A stretch of DNA of 64,000 nucleotides, taken from the NCBI RefSeq assembly GCF_022347725.1, contig NZ_JAKRGB010000002.1, forward strand, positions 434,001-498,000, in the 5' to 3' direction. The position numbers were made by a program, and so were the translations under genes. Below are positions 1-10,354 of the stretch, piece by piece. Under the pieces are notes generated by a model, which was given only the letters and a program-made list of their open reading frames with translations, did not search any database and was not told where the DNA came from. Position 1 is the first letter of the stretch. Each line of letters opens with the position of its first letter. The stretch comes from Ruegeria sp. Ofav3-42. Lineage in GTDB: Bacteria; Pseudomonadota; Alphaproteobacteria; Rhodobacterales; Rhodobacteraceae.

Positions 1-43
1 CATAGACGCTTCTTTTGGGGGTAATACTGAACTAGGGACAAAA

Positions 44-766
44 ATGTTTCAGGTTTCTATCGGTTTAAAACCCAACGGTAAAGCAGACAAGAAGACAATT
101 TCGGCTGCAGAAGGATACGGCTATCGAGTTTTGAATAAGGACTATTACAAAGAAAGAGAAAGTTTGAGCTGGCCACCCAAGCCAAGTAGCTTGAAATCTC
201 CATCCAATAAATGGAGAAATAAACTCTTTGATTGTTTTGAGTTTATTCAGAGGCCATTGAACATGCGCCCTGACAAAGAATCAATCGTAATCAAAGGAAA
301 CTGCTCTGATAGCGTTAATGACTGGGAAGACGAGTACATAATTAACTTGTCTGATGATAGGTTTCAGTTTGTCGACGGGTATAGGGGGTATATTCGTTGT
401 CACAGATTTGCTGCATCTGCATTGACCGCGCTACTTGATAAATGGGAGGAAGAAAGCCTGTTGCATTTGGTACTTAACTACGCAGGATGCTTTGTTCCGA
501 GGTACAAAAGAAATCAAGCGCCTAGCGGAACCAGCGGACACTCGAAGCGTAGAAGCAGGGACGTAGATGAGCTAAGCAACCATTCTTTCGGGTCGGCGAT
601 AGATATTAGTACAACGTGGAATTGGATAGGTGAAACCCCTGCGCGTTGTGGACGAAAAGGGTCTATACGTGAGCTTGTCGATTCAGCAAACAATATTGGG
701 TTCTACTGGGGGGGGCACTACAATGGAACAAAGGATGGCATGCACTTTGAATTAACAAAGTTATAG
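44..766 (+). CDS. M15-family (D-Ala-D-Ala carboxypeptidase/endolysin-like) peptidase, probably acquired
   Basis: The C-terminal third carries the zinc-peptidase signature of M15 enzymes. The string SNHSFGSAIDIS places H180 and D187 as zinc ligands, and DGMHFEL near the end places H234 as the third. Such enzymes cut peptidoglycan stem peptides and are frequent as phage endolysins. The first ~150 residues match no domain I recognise, and there is no obvious signal peptide. The gene is visibly AT-richer than its neighbours and lysine-rich, unlike the high-GC genes that follow, which suggests transfer from a phage or island lying left of the window. It converges on parE with a 12-bp gap. The M15 assignment is fairly sure; the biological role is inferred. 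Confidence 0.7.
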   Translation: MFQVSIGLKPNGKADKKTISAAEGYGYRVLNKDYYKERESLSWPPKPSSLKSPSNKWRNKLFDCFEFIQRPLNMRPDKESIVIKGNCSDSVNDWEDEYIINLSDDRFQFVDGYRGYIRCHRFAASALTALLDKWEEESLLHLVLNYAGCFVPRYKRNQAPSGTSGHSKRRSRDVDELSNHSFGSAIDISTTWNWIGETPARCGRKGSIRELVDSANNIGFYWGGHYNGTKDGMHFELTKL

Positions 767-778
767 TTTTAGAAGCTC

Positions 779-2737
779 TCAAACATCCAACTCCTCCACG
801 AACCGCGCGTTCTCCTGAATGTACTGGAACCGCAGTTCGGGTTTCTTGCCCATCAGGCGCTCGACCAGATCGCCGGTCTCACCGGGTTCGTCCTCGTCGA
901 TGGTGACCCGGATCAATTTTCGGGAATTGGGGTCCATCGTAGTCTCTTTCAGGTCCTTGGCGTCCATTTCGCCCAGACCTTTGAAGCGCGAGACGTCGAT
1001 CTTGCCTTTTCCGCCCAGACCCTTCTCAAGCCACTCGTCGCGTTCGGCTTCGTCAAGGCAATAGACGCGTTTCGCCCCTTGCGTCAGGCGGTACAAAGGC
1101 GGGCAGGCGAGGTACAGGTGGCCCGCGTCAATCATCGGGCGCATCTGGGTGAAGAAGAACGTCATCAGCAGCGAGGCGATATGCGCCCCGTCCACATCCG
1201 CGTCGGTCATGATGATGATCTTGTCATAGCGCAGGTCGTCGACGTTGAACTTGGTGCCAAGGCCCACACCCAGCGCCTGCGTCAGGTCGTTGATCTCGGC
1301 ATTGGTGCCCAGCTTGGAACTGGCTGCGCCCAGCACGTTCAGGATCTTGCCGCGCAGGGGCAGCAGAGCCTGTGTCTTGCGGTCACGGCCCATTTTGGCG
1401 GACCCACCCGCAGAATCGCCCTCAACGATGAATAATTCCGTGCCGTCGCGTGTTGAACTAGAACAGTCCACCAGCTTGCCGGGGAGACGAAGTTTCTTAG
1501 TGGCGGACTTGCGTTGTGTTTCCTTCTCGGCCCGTCGGCGCAGACGCTCCTCAGCCCGCAGGATGAGGAAGTCCAGAATGGCGCCGGCGGATTTCGTGTC
1601 CGCGGCCAGCCAGTTATCGAAATGGTCGCGGACCGAATTTTCCACCAGTCGCTGAGCCTCGACCGTAGCAAGGCGATCCTTGGTCTGGCCCACGAATTCC
1701 GGCTCGCTGATGAAGCACGACACCAGCGCGCAGCCACCGGTGATCAGGTCATCACGCGTAATCTGACCGGCCTTCTTGTTGTTGATCAGTTCCCCATAGG
1801 CCTTGATCCCCTTGAGGACTGCGGCCCAGAACCCGGCCACATGGGTCCCACCTTCAGGCGTGGGGACGGTGTTACAGTAGGATTGGATGAATCCGTCGCG
1901 CGAAGGCGTCCAGTTGATCGCCCATTCGACCTTGCCGGGGGTGCCAAACTTTTCGTTGAAGTCCACGGTGCCGGCAAAGGGTTGCTCGGCATAGGTTGAG
2001 GAGCCGTTCATCGTCTCCTTCAGGTAGTCCGACAGGCCGCCGGGGAAGTGAAAGCTGGCCTCGGTTGGGGTCTCGCCGTCATCGATGGCGGATTTCCAAC
2101 GGATTTCGACGCCCGAGAACAGATAGGCTTTGGAGCGGATGGATTTGAACAGTCGCGCGGGTTTGAACCGGTGATGGCCAAAGATTTCTTCGTCTGCGTG
2201 GAAGGTGACGGTGGTGCCGCGCCGGTTGGGCGCTGCGCCAACCTTTTCCACGGGGCCCAGAGGAATACCGCGTGAAAATCGCTGTTCGAACAGCTGCTTT
2301 TCGCGGGCCACCTGCACGACCATCGAATCTGACAGGGCGTTCACCACGGACGCACCCACGCCGTGCAGACCGCCCGAGGTCTGGTACGCTTTGCCCGAGA
2401 ACTTACCACCCGCGTGCAAAGTGCACAGGATCACTTCAAGCGCTGATTTGTCGGGGAACTTTGGGTGCGGATCGATCGGAATGCCGCGCCCGTTGTCGCG
2501 CACGGTCAGGGCGTAGTCTGAGTGCAGTTCCACCTCGATCCGGTTGGCGTGGCCAGCGACCGCTTCGTCCATCGAGTTGTCGAGGATTTCGGCGACCATA
2601 TGGTGCAAAGCGCGCTCATCGGTGCCGCCGATATACATACCGGGGCGTTTGCGGACCGGTTCCAGACCCTCAAGCACCTCAATGGAAGAGGCGTCATATG
2701 TAGCGGTGGCGCTGGGTGTCAACAGATCGTCGGGCAT
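779..2737 (-). CDS. parE: DNA topoisomerase IV subunit B
   Basis: ATPase subunit of topoisomerase IV, which with ParC decatenates daughter chromosomes. The GHKL ATPase motif EILDNSMDEA lies near residues 50-59 and the ATP lid GGLHGVGASVVNAL follows. The transducer domain comes next, then the TOPRIM domain with FIVEGDSAGGSA (catalytic Glu) and DADVDGAH (metal Asp residues). The C-terminus ends with the conserved RFKGLGEM and PELRFQYIQENA blocks. Length is 652 residues, normal for alphaproteobacterial ParE. I start at the ATG giving MPDDLL. A longer frame from a TTG at 2863 adds 42 proline-rich residues without recognisable homology and would overlap the upstream gene, so I reject it. Confidence 0.95.
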   Translation of the reverse strand: MPDDLLTPSATATYDASSIEVLEGLEPVRKRPGMYIGGTDERALHHMVAEILDNSMDEAVAGHANRIEVELHSDYALTVRDNGRGIPIDPHPKFPDKSALEVILCTLHAGGKFSGKAYQTSGGLHGVGASVVNALSDSMVVQVAREKQLFEQRFSRGIPLGPVEKVGAAPNRRGTTVTFHADEEIFGHHRFKPARLFKSIRSKAYLFSGVEIRWKSAIDDGETPTEASFHFPGGLSDYLKETMNGSSTYAEQPFAGTVDFNEKFGTPGKVEWAINWTPSRDGFIQSYCNTVPTPEGGTHVAGFWAAVLKGIKAYGELINNKKAGQITRDDLITGGCALVSCFISEPEFVGQTKDRLATVEAQRLVENSVRDHFDNWLAADTKSAGAILDFLILRAEERLRRRAEKETQRKSATKKLRLPGKLVDCSSSTRDGTELFIVEGDSAGGSAKMGRDRKTQALLPLRGKILNVLGAASSKLGTNAEINDLTQALGVGLGTKFNVDDLRYDKIIIMTDADVDGAHIASLLMTFFFTQMRPMIDAGHLYLACPPLYRLTQGAKRVYCLDEAERDEWLEKGLGGKGKIDVSRFKGLGEMDAKDLKETTMDPNSRKLIRVTIDEDEPGETGDLVERLMGKKPELRFQYIQENARFVEELDV

Positions 2738-2859
2738 GGGTGCTGCTCTTGTTTTTCGGTTTGGTCCCATTATGGCAGGTGATGTGTCCGGGGGAAAGAG
2801 GGGCGCGAGGTGTTGTGGGTAAATGGGGTGATCGAAGGGGAGGCCGAAAATTTGGGTGT

Positions 2860-3726
2860 TCAATCAAGCTCTTTCAGGAATGCTACGACCATGTCCGCAA
2901 GGTTCCCTCCGGCCAGGTTCATGAAGATTTCGAACTGATTTGCGCCGGATTCAGCACCAGCCAGGTCAGACAGGGCTCGAAACGCCAGGAATGGCACGCT
3001 GTTCACGTCCGCAACCTGCGCTATAGCCGCCGTTTCCATGTCCATCACTCGGGCATTGAAGGTGGTATGCGCCCATTCACGAAATTTCGCGTTGTCGACA
3101 AAAGCTGTCCCTGAAACACCGCCGCCGCCGACGTAGATTTGCGGGACGCCTGTGAGTTGTCGACCATCCGCCGCGGTCGAAGAAAGTTCCAGTTTGCTGG
3201 CGGCTGCTTTCGCTGCGGCCAGGTAGGTTTCGTCGGCGGGAAACCAGAACCTGCTGGTTCCATGACCGGCGAGCTCTTCGAACACCCCCAGGTTTATGGT
3301 GTGCATCATTCCGAAATTCGCGAAGTCTGATGACAGAAAGGGCGGCAGGTCGTAGCCGGTGTCGGTTTCGCGCGCGAATGCCATTTCCATGTACTGTCCC
3401 CATTGAACCGGAACAGCGATATCTCCGATGGACAGGTCAGGATCGGCGCCACCTGCAACACCGGACACGACAATCCCCTTGATTGCAAAGTGATCGAGGG
3501 CAAGCTGGGTTGTCATGGCAGCATTCACCATAGACACCCCCGACGAAAACACGACCACCGGTTGCCCGGCCAACGTCCCAAGCACAAAGTCGGTTTTTGC
3601 GCGCTTAACAATCTCTGCGCCTTGGATTCTGCTGCGCAGGATTTCGATCTCGGGCTCGAAGGCTGAAATGAGGGCTACTCTGGGCGTCGCGTCGATAGGG
3701 GAACTCGGGGACGTGGGCTGGGTCAT
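2860..3726 (-). CDS. Purine nucleosidase/phosphorylase-fold protein (MTA/SAH nucleosidase-like)
   Basis: Member of the PNP/UDP phosphorylase superfamily, nearest in look to 5'-methylthioadenosine/S-adenosylhomocysteine nucleosidases. Those enzymes cleave adenine from MTA or SAH. The N-terminus has the strand VALISAFEPEIEIL, followed by VVSGVAGGADP, the typical glycine-rich segment. Further on come VMDMETAAIAQV (the conserved ME(T/S) ribose-binding Glu) and FRALSDLAG with the catalytic Asp. The protein is 288 residues, longer than MtnN of E. coli, with an insertion in the middle. The ATG at 3726 is preceded by AAGGAA; an upstream in-frame start would add an unlikely leader. The family is sure; the exact substrate is not. 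Confidence 0.8.
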   Translation of the reverse strand: MTQPTSPSSPIDATPRVALISAFEPEIEILRSRIQGAEIVKRAKTDFVLGTLAGQPVVVFSSGVSMVNAAMTTQLALDHFAIKGIVVSGVAGGADPDLSIGDIAVPVQWGQYMEMAFARETDTGYDLPPFLSSDFANFGMMHTINLGVFEELAGHGTSRFWFPADETYLAAAKAAASKLELSSTAADGRQLTGVPQIYVGGGGVSGTAFVDNAKFREWAHTTFNARVMDMETAAIAQVADVNSVPFLAFRALSDLAGAESGANQFEIFMNLAGGNLADMVVAFLKELD

Positions 3727-3893
3727 GATATTCCTTCGCTCCGGCGGTGATTTCTGAAACAAATTTGGCACCGGTAGTGTGTGCCGACAAGTGTGTTGCA
3801 AGTTCACGCGACATCTCTGGCGGTTCTGTCTCGCGGATTGTTAAACGTATGATTAAGGTGCCGGGACTTATCGCGAAAATGGCAGGAGGTTTC

Positions 3894-4502
3894 ATGAGTT
3901 GGATAAAGACGGTTCCGTTCGAGCAGGCGACAGGCAAGCTTAGGAAGCTTTATGAACGGGTGACTGGGCCCGGCAATAACGTCGACAACATCATGATGGT
4001 CCATTCACTGCGGCCACATTCGATGGAAGGCCACATGGCGCTGTACAAGAACGTTCTGCACCATACTGCCAACACGATCCCCAAATGGTTCCTCGAGGTT
4101 TTGGGTGTCTGGGTCAGCGCGTTGAACAGATGCGGCTATTGCGTCGAGCATCATTACAGCGGGCTGCAACGGCTGTTGGGCGACCCGGACCGAAGCAAAG
4201 CCATTCGCGCAGCTATCGAGGCCAACTCGCCGGAATTGGCTCCGCTGGATGCAGCCCAGATCGCGGCGATGCGTTATGCGCGCAAGTTGACCGAGGCACC
4301 TGCAGATATGACCGAAAATGACGTTCTTGCCCTGCGTGAGGCCGGTTGGGACGATGGCGAGATACTCGAGATCAATCAGGTCTGCGCCTATTTTTCATAT
4401 GCGAACCGAACCGTTCTGGGGCTGGGATGTTCCACGGACGGGGACATTCTGGGCCTGTCGCCGAACAATTCGGAAGATCCTTCGGACTGGGGCCACAGGT
4501 AG
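3894..4502 (+). CDS. AhpD/carboxymuconolactone decarboxylase-like peroxidase-related protein
   Basis: A helical protein of the AhpD-like/CMD family, often named peroxidase-related enzyme. It has the family redox motif CGYCVEHH, with C80 and C83 as the CxxC pair and a histidine two to three residues later. This matches the active site of alkylhydroperoxidase AhpD. The start is set by a strong AGGAGG at 3884-3889, five bases before ATG; the open frame extends further upstream to 3747 but lacks such support. It is 202 residues long. It converges with an alpha/beta hydrolase and is divergent from the nucleosidase gene. The substrate is unknown. Confidence 0.82.
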   Translation: MSWIKTVPFEQATGKLRKLYERVTGPGNNVDNIMMVHSLRPHSMEGHMALYKNVLHHTANTIPKWFLEVLGVWVSALNRCGYCVEHHYSGLQRLLGDPDRSKAIRAAIEANSPELAPLDAAQIAAMRYARKLTEAPADMTENDVLALREAGWDDGEILEINQVCAYFSYANRTVLGLGCSTDGDILGLSPNNSEDPSDWGHR

Positions 4503-4507
4503 GAAGG

Positions 4508-5383
4508 TCAGCGTGCTATCCACTCGATGATCGCCGTTGCCACCGCTTCGGGTCGTTGGTGATGCAGCCAATGATCCGCGTTCGGAATGTCGATGCGCGA
4601 AAGCTGTGGTGCAAACTCTTCCAGCCCTTCGGTCGCCTCTGGCAACAACGCCTTGTCTTCGCGCCCCCACAACAGCAGGTGGGGGCAGCGAACGATCAAC
4701 CGCTCCTTCGGCAAGTCTGGTAAATCTGTGCGCGGCACACCGGGTTTGGCCACCACCAGCGGGGACGCGCGATACCAGTTCAACATGGCCTCCAGCCGAC
4801 CGGGCCGCGCCCATTCGGTGCGATATTCCTGCATTTGCGTGTCCGACAACCAGTCAGTGCCCATGCCAAAGCGAAAGAACTGTTCGAGCTTGGCGAAATT
4901 GTCCGCTGACAGACGTTCTGCGGCGTCCGGTGCACGCAGGGCATTGATGTATTGGGACGCCTCGGACTGCGCACCCCCTGCGGCCATCGCCCTTTGGAAC
5001 GGCACTGGATGAACACCGTTCGCGATGATCAACCGGCTCACCAGATCTGGACGGAACATGGCCAGCCCATAGGCCACCGACGCACCCCAGTCGTGGCCCA
5101 ACACGCAGACCGGATGACCCAGCCCTTCGATCAGCGCCGCCATGTCCGAGACCAGTTGCGATAAGGCGTAGTGGCTGACGCCGTCAGGAGCCCAGCTTTG
5201 CCCGTACCCGCGTTGATCCGGGGCGATGCAAAAGAAGTCGGAGGACAGATGAGGGGCCAGGTCCCGCCAGGCCCCACCGTATTCCGGAAATCCGTGCAAC
5301 ATCAGCAGCGGAGGGTGCGCGGCATCTCCCCAGTTGCGCAGGAAAAAACTTTGACCATTAAGCTCGATAAACCTGAAATCCAT
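4508..5383 (-). CDS. Alpha/beta hydrolase, epoxide hydrolase-like
   Basis: Alpha/beta hydrolase of 291 residues. It has the oxyanion-hole motif LHGFPEYGGAW near residues 29-39. The nucleophile elbow is GHDWGA, with Asp98 as nucleophile, the arrangement of epoxide hydrolases and haloalkane dehalogenases rather than serine esterases. A histidine in NADHWLHH near the C-terminus completes the triad. HGFPE and the cap region point to epoxide hydrolase over dehalogenase. The start is the ATG giving MDFRFIEL; the 27 residues upstream in frame look non-coding. It is divergent from ppk2 across about 125 bp. The physiological substrate is unknown. Confidence 0.85.
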   Translation of the reverse strand: MDFRFIELNGQSFFLRNWGDAAHPPLLMLHGFPEYGGAWRDLAPHLSSDFFCIAPDQRGYGQSWAPDGVSHYALSQLVSDMAALIEGLGHPVCVLGHDWGASVAYGLAMFRPDLVSRLIIANGVHPVPFQRAMAAGGAQSEASQYINALRAPDAAERLSADNFAKLEQFFRFGMGTDWLSDTQMQEYRTEWARPGRLEAMLNWYRASPLVVAKPGVPRTDLPDLPKERLIVRCPHLLLWGREDKALLPEATEGLEEFAPQLSRIDIPNADHWLHHQRPEAVATAIIEWIAR

Positions 5384-5509
5384 AACCTGAAACCTGTGTT
5401 GACCACGCAAGATGCGCCGGAAAAGGTGTGGCAGTTTGATACCAATCAAGGCGCGATTTTCCAACGTTTGTTAGACGTCCCTTCGGACAGTGAAACAAGG
5501 AGAGCCTGA

Positions 5510-6433
5510 ATGGAAACAGCGACGCAGATCAAAAATGAGCAACCGCTTGTAAGTGTTGCGGTGACGCCCAAAACAAAGCCGGCCGAACCCAGCCCCGAGA
5601 AGATCCGTCAGGCCTTTGAAAGCGGCAGGTATCCTTACGGCCGCAAGATGGCGCGCAAAACATATGAGATGGAGAAGGCGCAGCTTCAGGCCGAGCTGCT
5701 GAAGGTACAGCTTTGGGCGCAAGACACCGGCCAGCGGTTTGTCTTGCTGTTCGAAGGTCGCGACGCAGCGGGCAAGGGCGGCACGATCAAACGGTTCATG
5801 GAGCACCTGAACCCCCGGCAAGCGCGTGTCGTCGCGCTTAACAAGCCGACCTGGGAAGAGAAGGGCCAGTGGTATTATCAGCGTTACGTTCAGGAACTGC
5901 CCACTGTCGGCGAAATGGTGTTCTATGACCGGTCCTGGTACAACCGCGCCGGGGTTGAACGGGTAATGGGGTTCTGCTCGCCCAACGAATACCTCGAGTT
6001 CATGCGTCAAACGCCCGAGCTGGAGCGGATGCTGGTGCGCTCGGGCATCCAGCTGTACAAATACTGGTTCTCGGTCACCCAAGCCGAACAGCAACGACGC
6101 TTCAAAAGCCGCGAGACCGATCCCCTGAAGCAGTGGAAGCTGTCGCCTATCGACAAGGCCAGCCTGGATAAGTGGGATGACTATACCGAGGCCAAAGAGG
6201 CGATGTTCTTCTATACCGACACAGCCGACGCCCCATGGACCATCGTGAAGTCGAACGACAAGAAGCGCGCCCGCCTGAACTGCATGCGCCACTTCCTGTC
6301 CACGTTGGACTATCCGGACAAGAACCATGACGTGATCGGTAACCCCGATCCACTGATCGTCGGACAGGCGCATCACGTGATCCAACGGTCCGAGCACATT
6401 CTGGGCAATTCACTGCATCCGGAAACGGTGTGA
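5510..6433 (+). CDS. ppk2: Polyphosphate kinase 2
   Basis: PPK2-family kinase that transfers phosphate between polyphosphate and nucleoside di/monophosphates. Walker A is GRDAAGKGGT at residues 83-92. Walker B and lid residues are in FYDRSWYNRAGVE around D140. The family blocks EYLEFMRQTPELERML, KYWFSVTQAEQQRRF and DPLKQWKLSPID follow in order. At 307 residues it is a single-domain PPK2, probably class I. An AAGGAG lies about 6 bases before the ATG. The first ~30 residues are low in homology and probably disordered. It stands alone, with a MATE transporter gene downstream in the same direction about 100 bp away. Confidence 0.93.
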   Translation: METATQIKNEQPLVSVAVTPKTKPAEPSPEKIRQAFESGRYPYGRKMARKTYEMEKAQLQAELLKVQLWAQDTGQRFVLLFEGRDAAGKGGTIKRFMEHLNPRQARVVALNKPTWEEKGQWYYQRYVQELPTVGEMVFYDRSWYNRAGVERVMGFCSPNEYLEFMRQTPELERMLVRSGIQLYKYWFSVTQAEQQRRFKSRETDPLKQWKLSPIDKASLDKWDDYTEAKEAMFFYTDTADAPWTIVKSNDKKRARLNCMRHFLSTLDYPDKNHDVIGNPDPLIVGQAHHVIQRSEHILGNSLHPETV

Positions 6434-6533
6434 CATCTGTCCGCTGGGCGTCGGGTCGGGTTTCTGAACCGGGGCGCTAGTATCAGTGTGAAATTTCGTC
6501 GTTCGCCTCTTGTCCCGGCCTCTGGCCGGGCAT

Positions 6534-7910
6534 ATGGCTGATGCGATGAACAAGGTGATGACATATGGTGGCCACTTCAAGGCCATTGCCGTGCTGGGCC
6601 TGCCGCTGATCGGCGGGCATCTGGCCCAATTCGCAATCGGGTTGACGGATACCGTCATGCTGGGCTGGTACGGCGTCGAAGCACTGGCTGCTGTGACGCT
6701 GGCCAGCAGCTATTTCTTTGTGCTGTTCCTCTTTGGAGCCGGCTTCGGACTGGCCGTCATGCCCATGGTGGCAACCGCTGCGGCCGAAGAGGACGAAACG
6801 AGTATTCGCCGTTCGACCCGCATGGGGCTATGGTTGTCGTTAATCTACGCAGCGGTGATGATGCCGATGCTGTGGTGGTCTTACCCCATTCTCATCGCGC
6901 TGAAACAGGACCCGCAGGTTGCTGAAACCGCGTCCCAATACCTCCGCGTCGCGGGGTGGGGGCTGTTTCCTGCGCTTTTGGTCATGGTCCTGAAATCCTA
7001 TTTGGCCGCGTTGGAGCGGACACAGATTGTTTTGTGGATCACCGTCGCGGCCGCAATGGTCAATGCTGTCACCAACTATGCGCTGATCTTCGGCAACTGG
7101 GGCGCACCTGAACTGGGCGTGATGGGGGCCGCTATCGCCTCGGTCGTCACTCAGATCGTGTCTTTGGTCTTTGTGGTTTTCTATGCGGTTCGCGTGTTGC
7201 CCGAGCACAGCCTGTTCCAACGGTTTTGGCGCCCCGACTGGGAGATGTTTCTGAGTGTTTTGCGCCTTGGCGTGCCGATTGGCCTGACAACGCTGTCCGA
7301 GGTCAGCCTGTTCGCGATGTCTGCGATTATGATGGGCTGGCTGGGGCAAGTACCGTTGGCCGCACACGGGATTGCGCTGAACCTGGCATCCGCAACATTC
7401 ATGGTTCATCTGGGGCTGTCGAACGCGGCCACGATCCGCGCCGGGAACGCGCTGGGCCGCAAGGATCGGCCGCATCTTGAAAGGGGCGCGATCGCGGTGA
7501 CGGGGATGTCGCTGGCGATCTCGGTCCTGACAGTCACCCTTTTCCTGACCTGCGCTGAACCGTTGATTTCGTTGTTCATGGAGCCAGACGATCCGCAGCG
7601 TTCGGAAATTCTGGCTATCGGTACCGGCCTGTTGGCTATGGCGGCTTTGTTCCAACTGGTGGACGGCGCTCAGGTGATCGCGCTGGGACTGTTGCGCGGC
7701 TTGCAGGACGCGAAAATTCCTATGGTCATGGCTGCGCTCAGCTATTGGGGCGTGGGGATCACGTCCTCGTACTATTTCGGCTTCGTGCAAGGTATGGACG
7801 GAATCGGCGTCTGGCTTGGCCTCGTTCTGGGCCTGGCATGCGCTGCCGTAATGCTTATGGCACGCTTCTGGATGCGTTCAGTACGTGCGGTTGGGGTACC
7901 CGCCGAATAA
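6534..7910 (+). CDS. MATE family efflux transporter
   Basis: Multidrug and toxin extrusion transporter of about 458 residues with twelve predicted membrane helices. The hallmark segments are near the N-terminus (LPLIGGHLAQFAIGLTDT, then VMLGWYGVEALAA) and repeat in the second half (LRLGVPIGLTTLSEVSLF). Such proteins export cationic compounds in exchange for Na+ or H+. The start is uncertain: a TTG at 6510 and ATGs at 6534 and 6546 are all in frame, and none has a clear ribosome site. I use 6534, which leaves a short cytoplasmic leader before the first helix. The substrate cannot be told from sequence. Confidence 0.88.
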   Translation: MADAMNKVMTYGGHFKAIAVLGLPLIGGHLAQFAIGLTDTVMLGWYGVEALAAVTLASSYFFVLFLFGAGFGLAVMPMVATAAAEEDETSIRRSTRMGLWLSLIYAAVMMPMLWWSYPILIALKQDPQVAETASQYLRVAGWGLFPALLVMVLKSYLAALERTQIVLWITVAAAMVNAVTNYALIFGNWGAPELGVMGAAIASVVTQIVSLVFVVFYAVRVLPEHSLFQRFWRPDWEMFLSVLRLGVPIGLTTLSEVSLFAMSAIMMGWLGQVPLAAHGIALNLASATFMVHLGLSNAATIRAGNALGRKDRPHLERGAIAVTGMSLAISVLTVTLFLTCAEPLISLFMEPDDPQRSEILAIGTGLLAMAALFQLVDGAQVIALGLLRGLQDAKIPMVMAALSYWGVGITSSYYFGFVQGMDGIGVWLGLVLGLACAAVMLMARFWMRSVRAVGVPAE

Positions 7911-7921
7911 ACTGCGGCGGG

Positions 7922-8323
7922 TTAGTCTTTGCCGAACCGGTCTGCCTTTTTGCGTACCAGAACGGTACGCAGATCGTGCATCGCCAGCAGCAATCTGTCG
8001 GTCACATCCTCAAGCTGCTCATCCGTTGCCTTGGATTGCGCCCATTGCGTGGTCAGGTTCAGGTAATCGACTGCGCGGTGAATGTCGTCGATATCGCGCT
8101 GGGCTAAAAGCGCTTTGCGTTCCTCCATCCAGCGCGCGATTTCGGCCTTATCGGCCTCGGACAACGTGCGCTGACCCTGAGGTTTCACCTCGCCATTGCG
8201 AATGTTGATGACCGCTATCTGATCCATCTCGATCCGGCGCTGGCGGTTCTCGGTGTCGATCTTGAATACTGCTGCGCCGTTTTCGCGAACGCGGAAATAG
8301 TATTCGGGCAGCTCTGTGGTCAT
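7922..8323 (-). CDS. Conserved hypothetical protein
   Basis: A 133-residue soluble protein with no signal peptide or membrane segment. The N-terminal 50 residues read like a short beta-rich domain (YYFRVRENGAAVFKID followed by RIEMDQIAVINIRNG). The rest is charged and helical (LSEADKAEIARWMEERKALL and later LEDVTDRLLLAMHDL). It lies just 12 bp downstream of aspC on the same strand and is probably co-transcribed with it. I do not recognise the family and assign no function. Codon use matches the neighbours, so it appears to be a genuine gene. Confidence 0.7.
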   Translation of the reverse strand: MTTELPEYYFRVRENGAAVFKIDTENRQRRIEMDQIAVINIRNGEVKPQGQRTLSEADKAEIARWMEERKALLAQRDIDDIHRAVDYLNLTTQWAQSKATDEQLEDVTDRLLLAMHDLRTVLVRKKADRFGKD

Positions 8324-8335
8324 CGGGTTCTCCGG

Positions 8336-9559
<1,224 letters not shown>

Positions 9560-9629
9560 TCAGCCTGACTGTCATAGGGTGCGCTCGAATGACGATCAAG
9601 CGATATGAATTTAGGAATTGGAGAACCCG

Positions 9630-10022
9630 ATGAACGACGAGAACGACTGGTATGGACCGGACTCAGCGACATTCGGGGACAGGCTGGCAGGCGCACGTGA
9701 GGCCGCCGGCATGACGCAGACGCAGATGGCCCGCCGTCTTGGCGTCAAAAAGGCAACAATCGCAGCCTGGGAAAATGACCTGTCCGAACCGCGCGCGAAC
9801 CGCCTGTCGATGATGGCGGGCATGGTCAACGTGTCGATCATGTGGCTGCTGACCGGCGAAGGCGAAGGCATGGATGCCCCGGTCGAGGCTGACGAGGGTA
9901 CACCCGAACTGGCGGATATCGTGGCCGAGCTACGCTCAATCCGGGGTGAGATGCGCGCCAGCGCCGAACGCGCCGCGAAGCTGGAGAAAAGGCTGCGACT
10001 GATGGTGGAGCAAGCCCGGTGA
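9630..10022 (+). CDS. XRE-family transcriptional regulator
   Basis: A 130-residue Cro/CI-type DNA-binding protein. The helix-turn-helix is in residues ~15-65: FGDRLAGAREAAGMTQTQMA, then RLGVKKATIAAWENDLSEPR. A segment NVSIMWLLTGEGEG follows, as in many short alphaproteobacterial XRE proteins. The C-terminal ~40 residues form a charged helix, likely a coiled coil (ELADIVAELRSIRGEMRASA). I take the ATG at 9630, since GGAG at 9620-9623 sits 6 bases before it; an upstream TTG at 9618 is in frame but overlaps that site. The stop overlaps the sdhE start by 4 bp, so the two are translationally coupled. Its targets are unknown. Confidence 0.85.
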   Translation: MNDENDWYGPDSATFGDRLAGAREAAGMTQTQMARRLGVKKATIAAWENDLSEPRANRLSMMAGMVNVSIMWLLTGEGEGMDAPVEADEGTPELADIVAELRSIRGEMRASAERAAKLEKRLRLMVEQAR

Positions 10023-10276
10023 CCGAACCTCGTGACATTCGCATCAAGCGTCTGAAATTGCGGTCCATGCGCCGCGGGATCAAGGAAATGGACCTGATCC
10101 TGTCTGCCTATGCCGAACGGAACCTGACGGCGATGGATCCGTCTGGTTTGGATACCTATGACGCGCTGCTGCACGAAAACGATCAGGATTTGTACCAATG
10201 GGTGACGGGGCAGGTTCTGCCACCTGAAGGTTACGCCGATCTGATATCCGACATTGCGCAGACCTTTCAAAAATAA
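10019..10276 (+). CDS. sdhE: FAD assembly factor SdhE
   Basis: Small (85-residue) protein of the SdhE/CptB (DUF339) family that promotes covalent flavinylation of the succinate dehydrogenase flavoprotein. The diagnostic RGxxEMD motif is present as RRGIKEMD around residues 19-26, followed by the helical DTYDALLHENDQDLYQWV segment. It starts with GTG inside the last codons of the preceding regulator gene. The coupling to an XRE regulator is notable, but no succinate dehydrogenase gene is in the window. Confidence 0.9.
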   Translation: MTEPRDIRIKRLKLRSMRRGIKEMDLILSAYAERNLTAMDPSGLDTYDALLHENDQDLYQWVTGQVLPPEGYADLISDIAQTFQK

Positions 10277-10354
10277 AAGAAAAACCTGCTTAACCGATTT
10301 TTCGGGAATTCGATTCATTCTGCCTGAAACAGCGCGACTGAATCGGAGGGTCGG

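Noticed and set aside
2738..2863. N-terminal extension of ParE by 42 residues from a TTG
   Set aside because: Proline-rich, no homology, no ribosome site, and would overlap the upstream nucleosidase stop.
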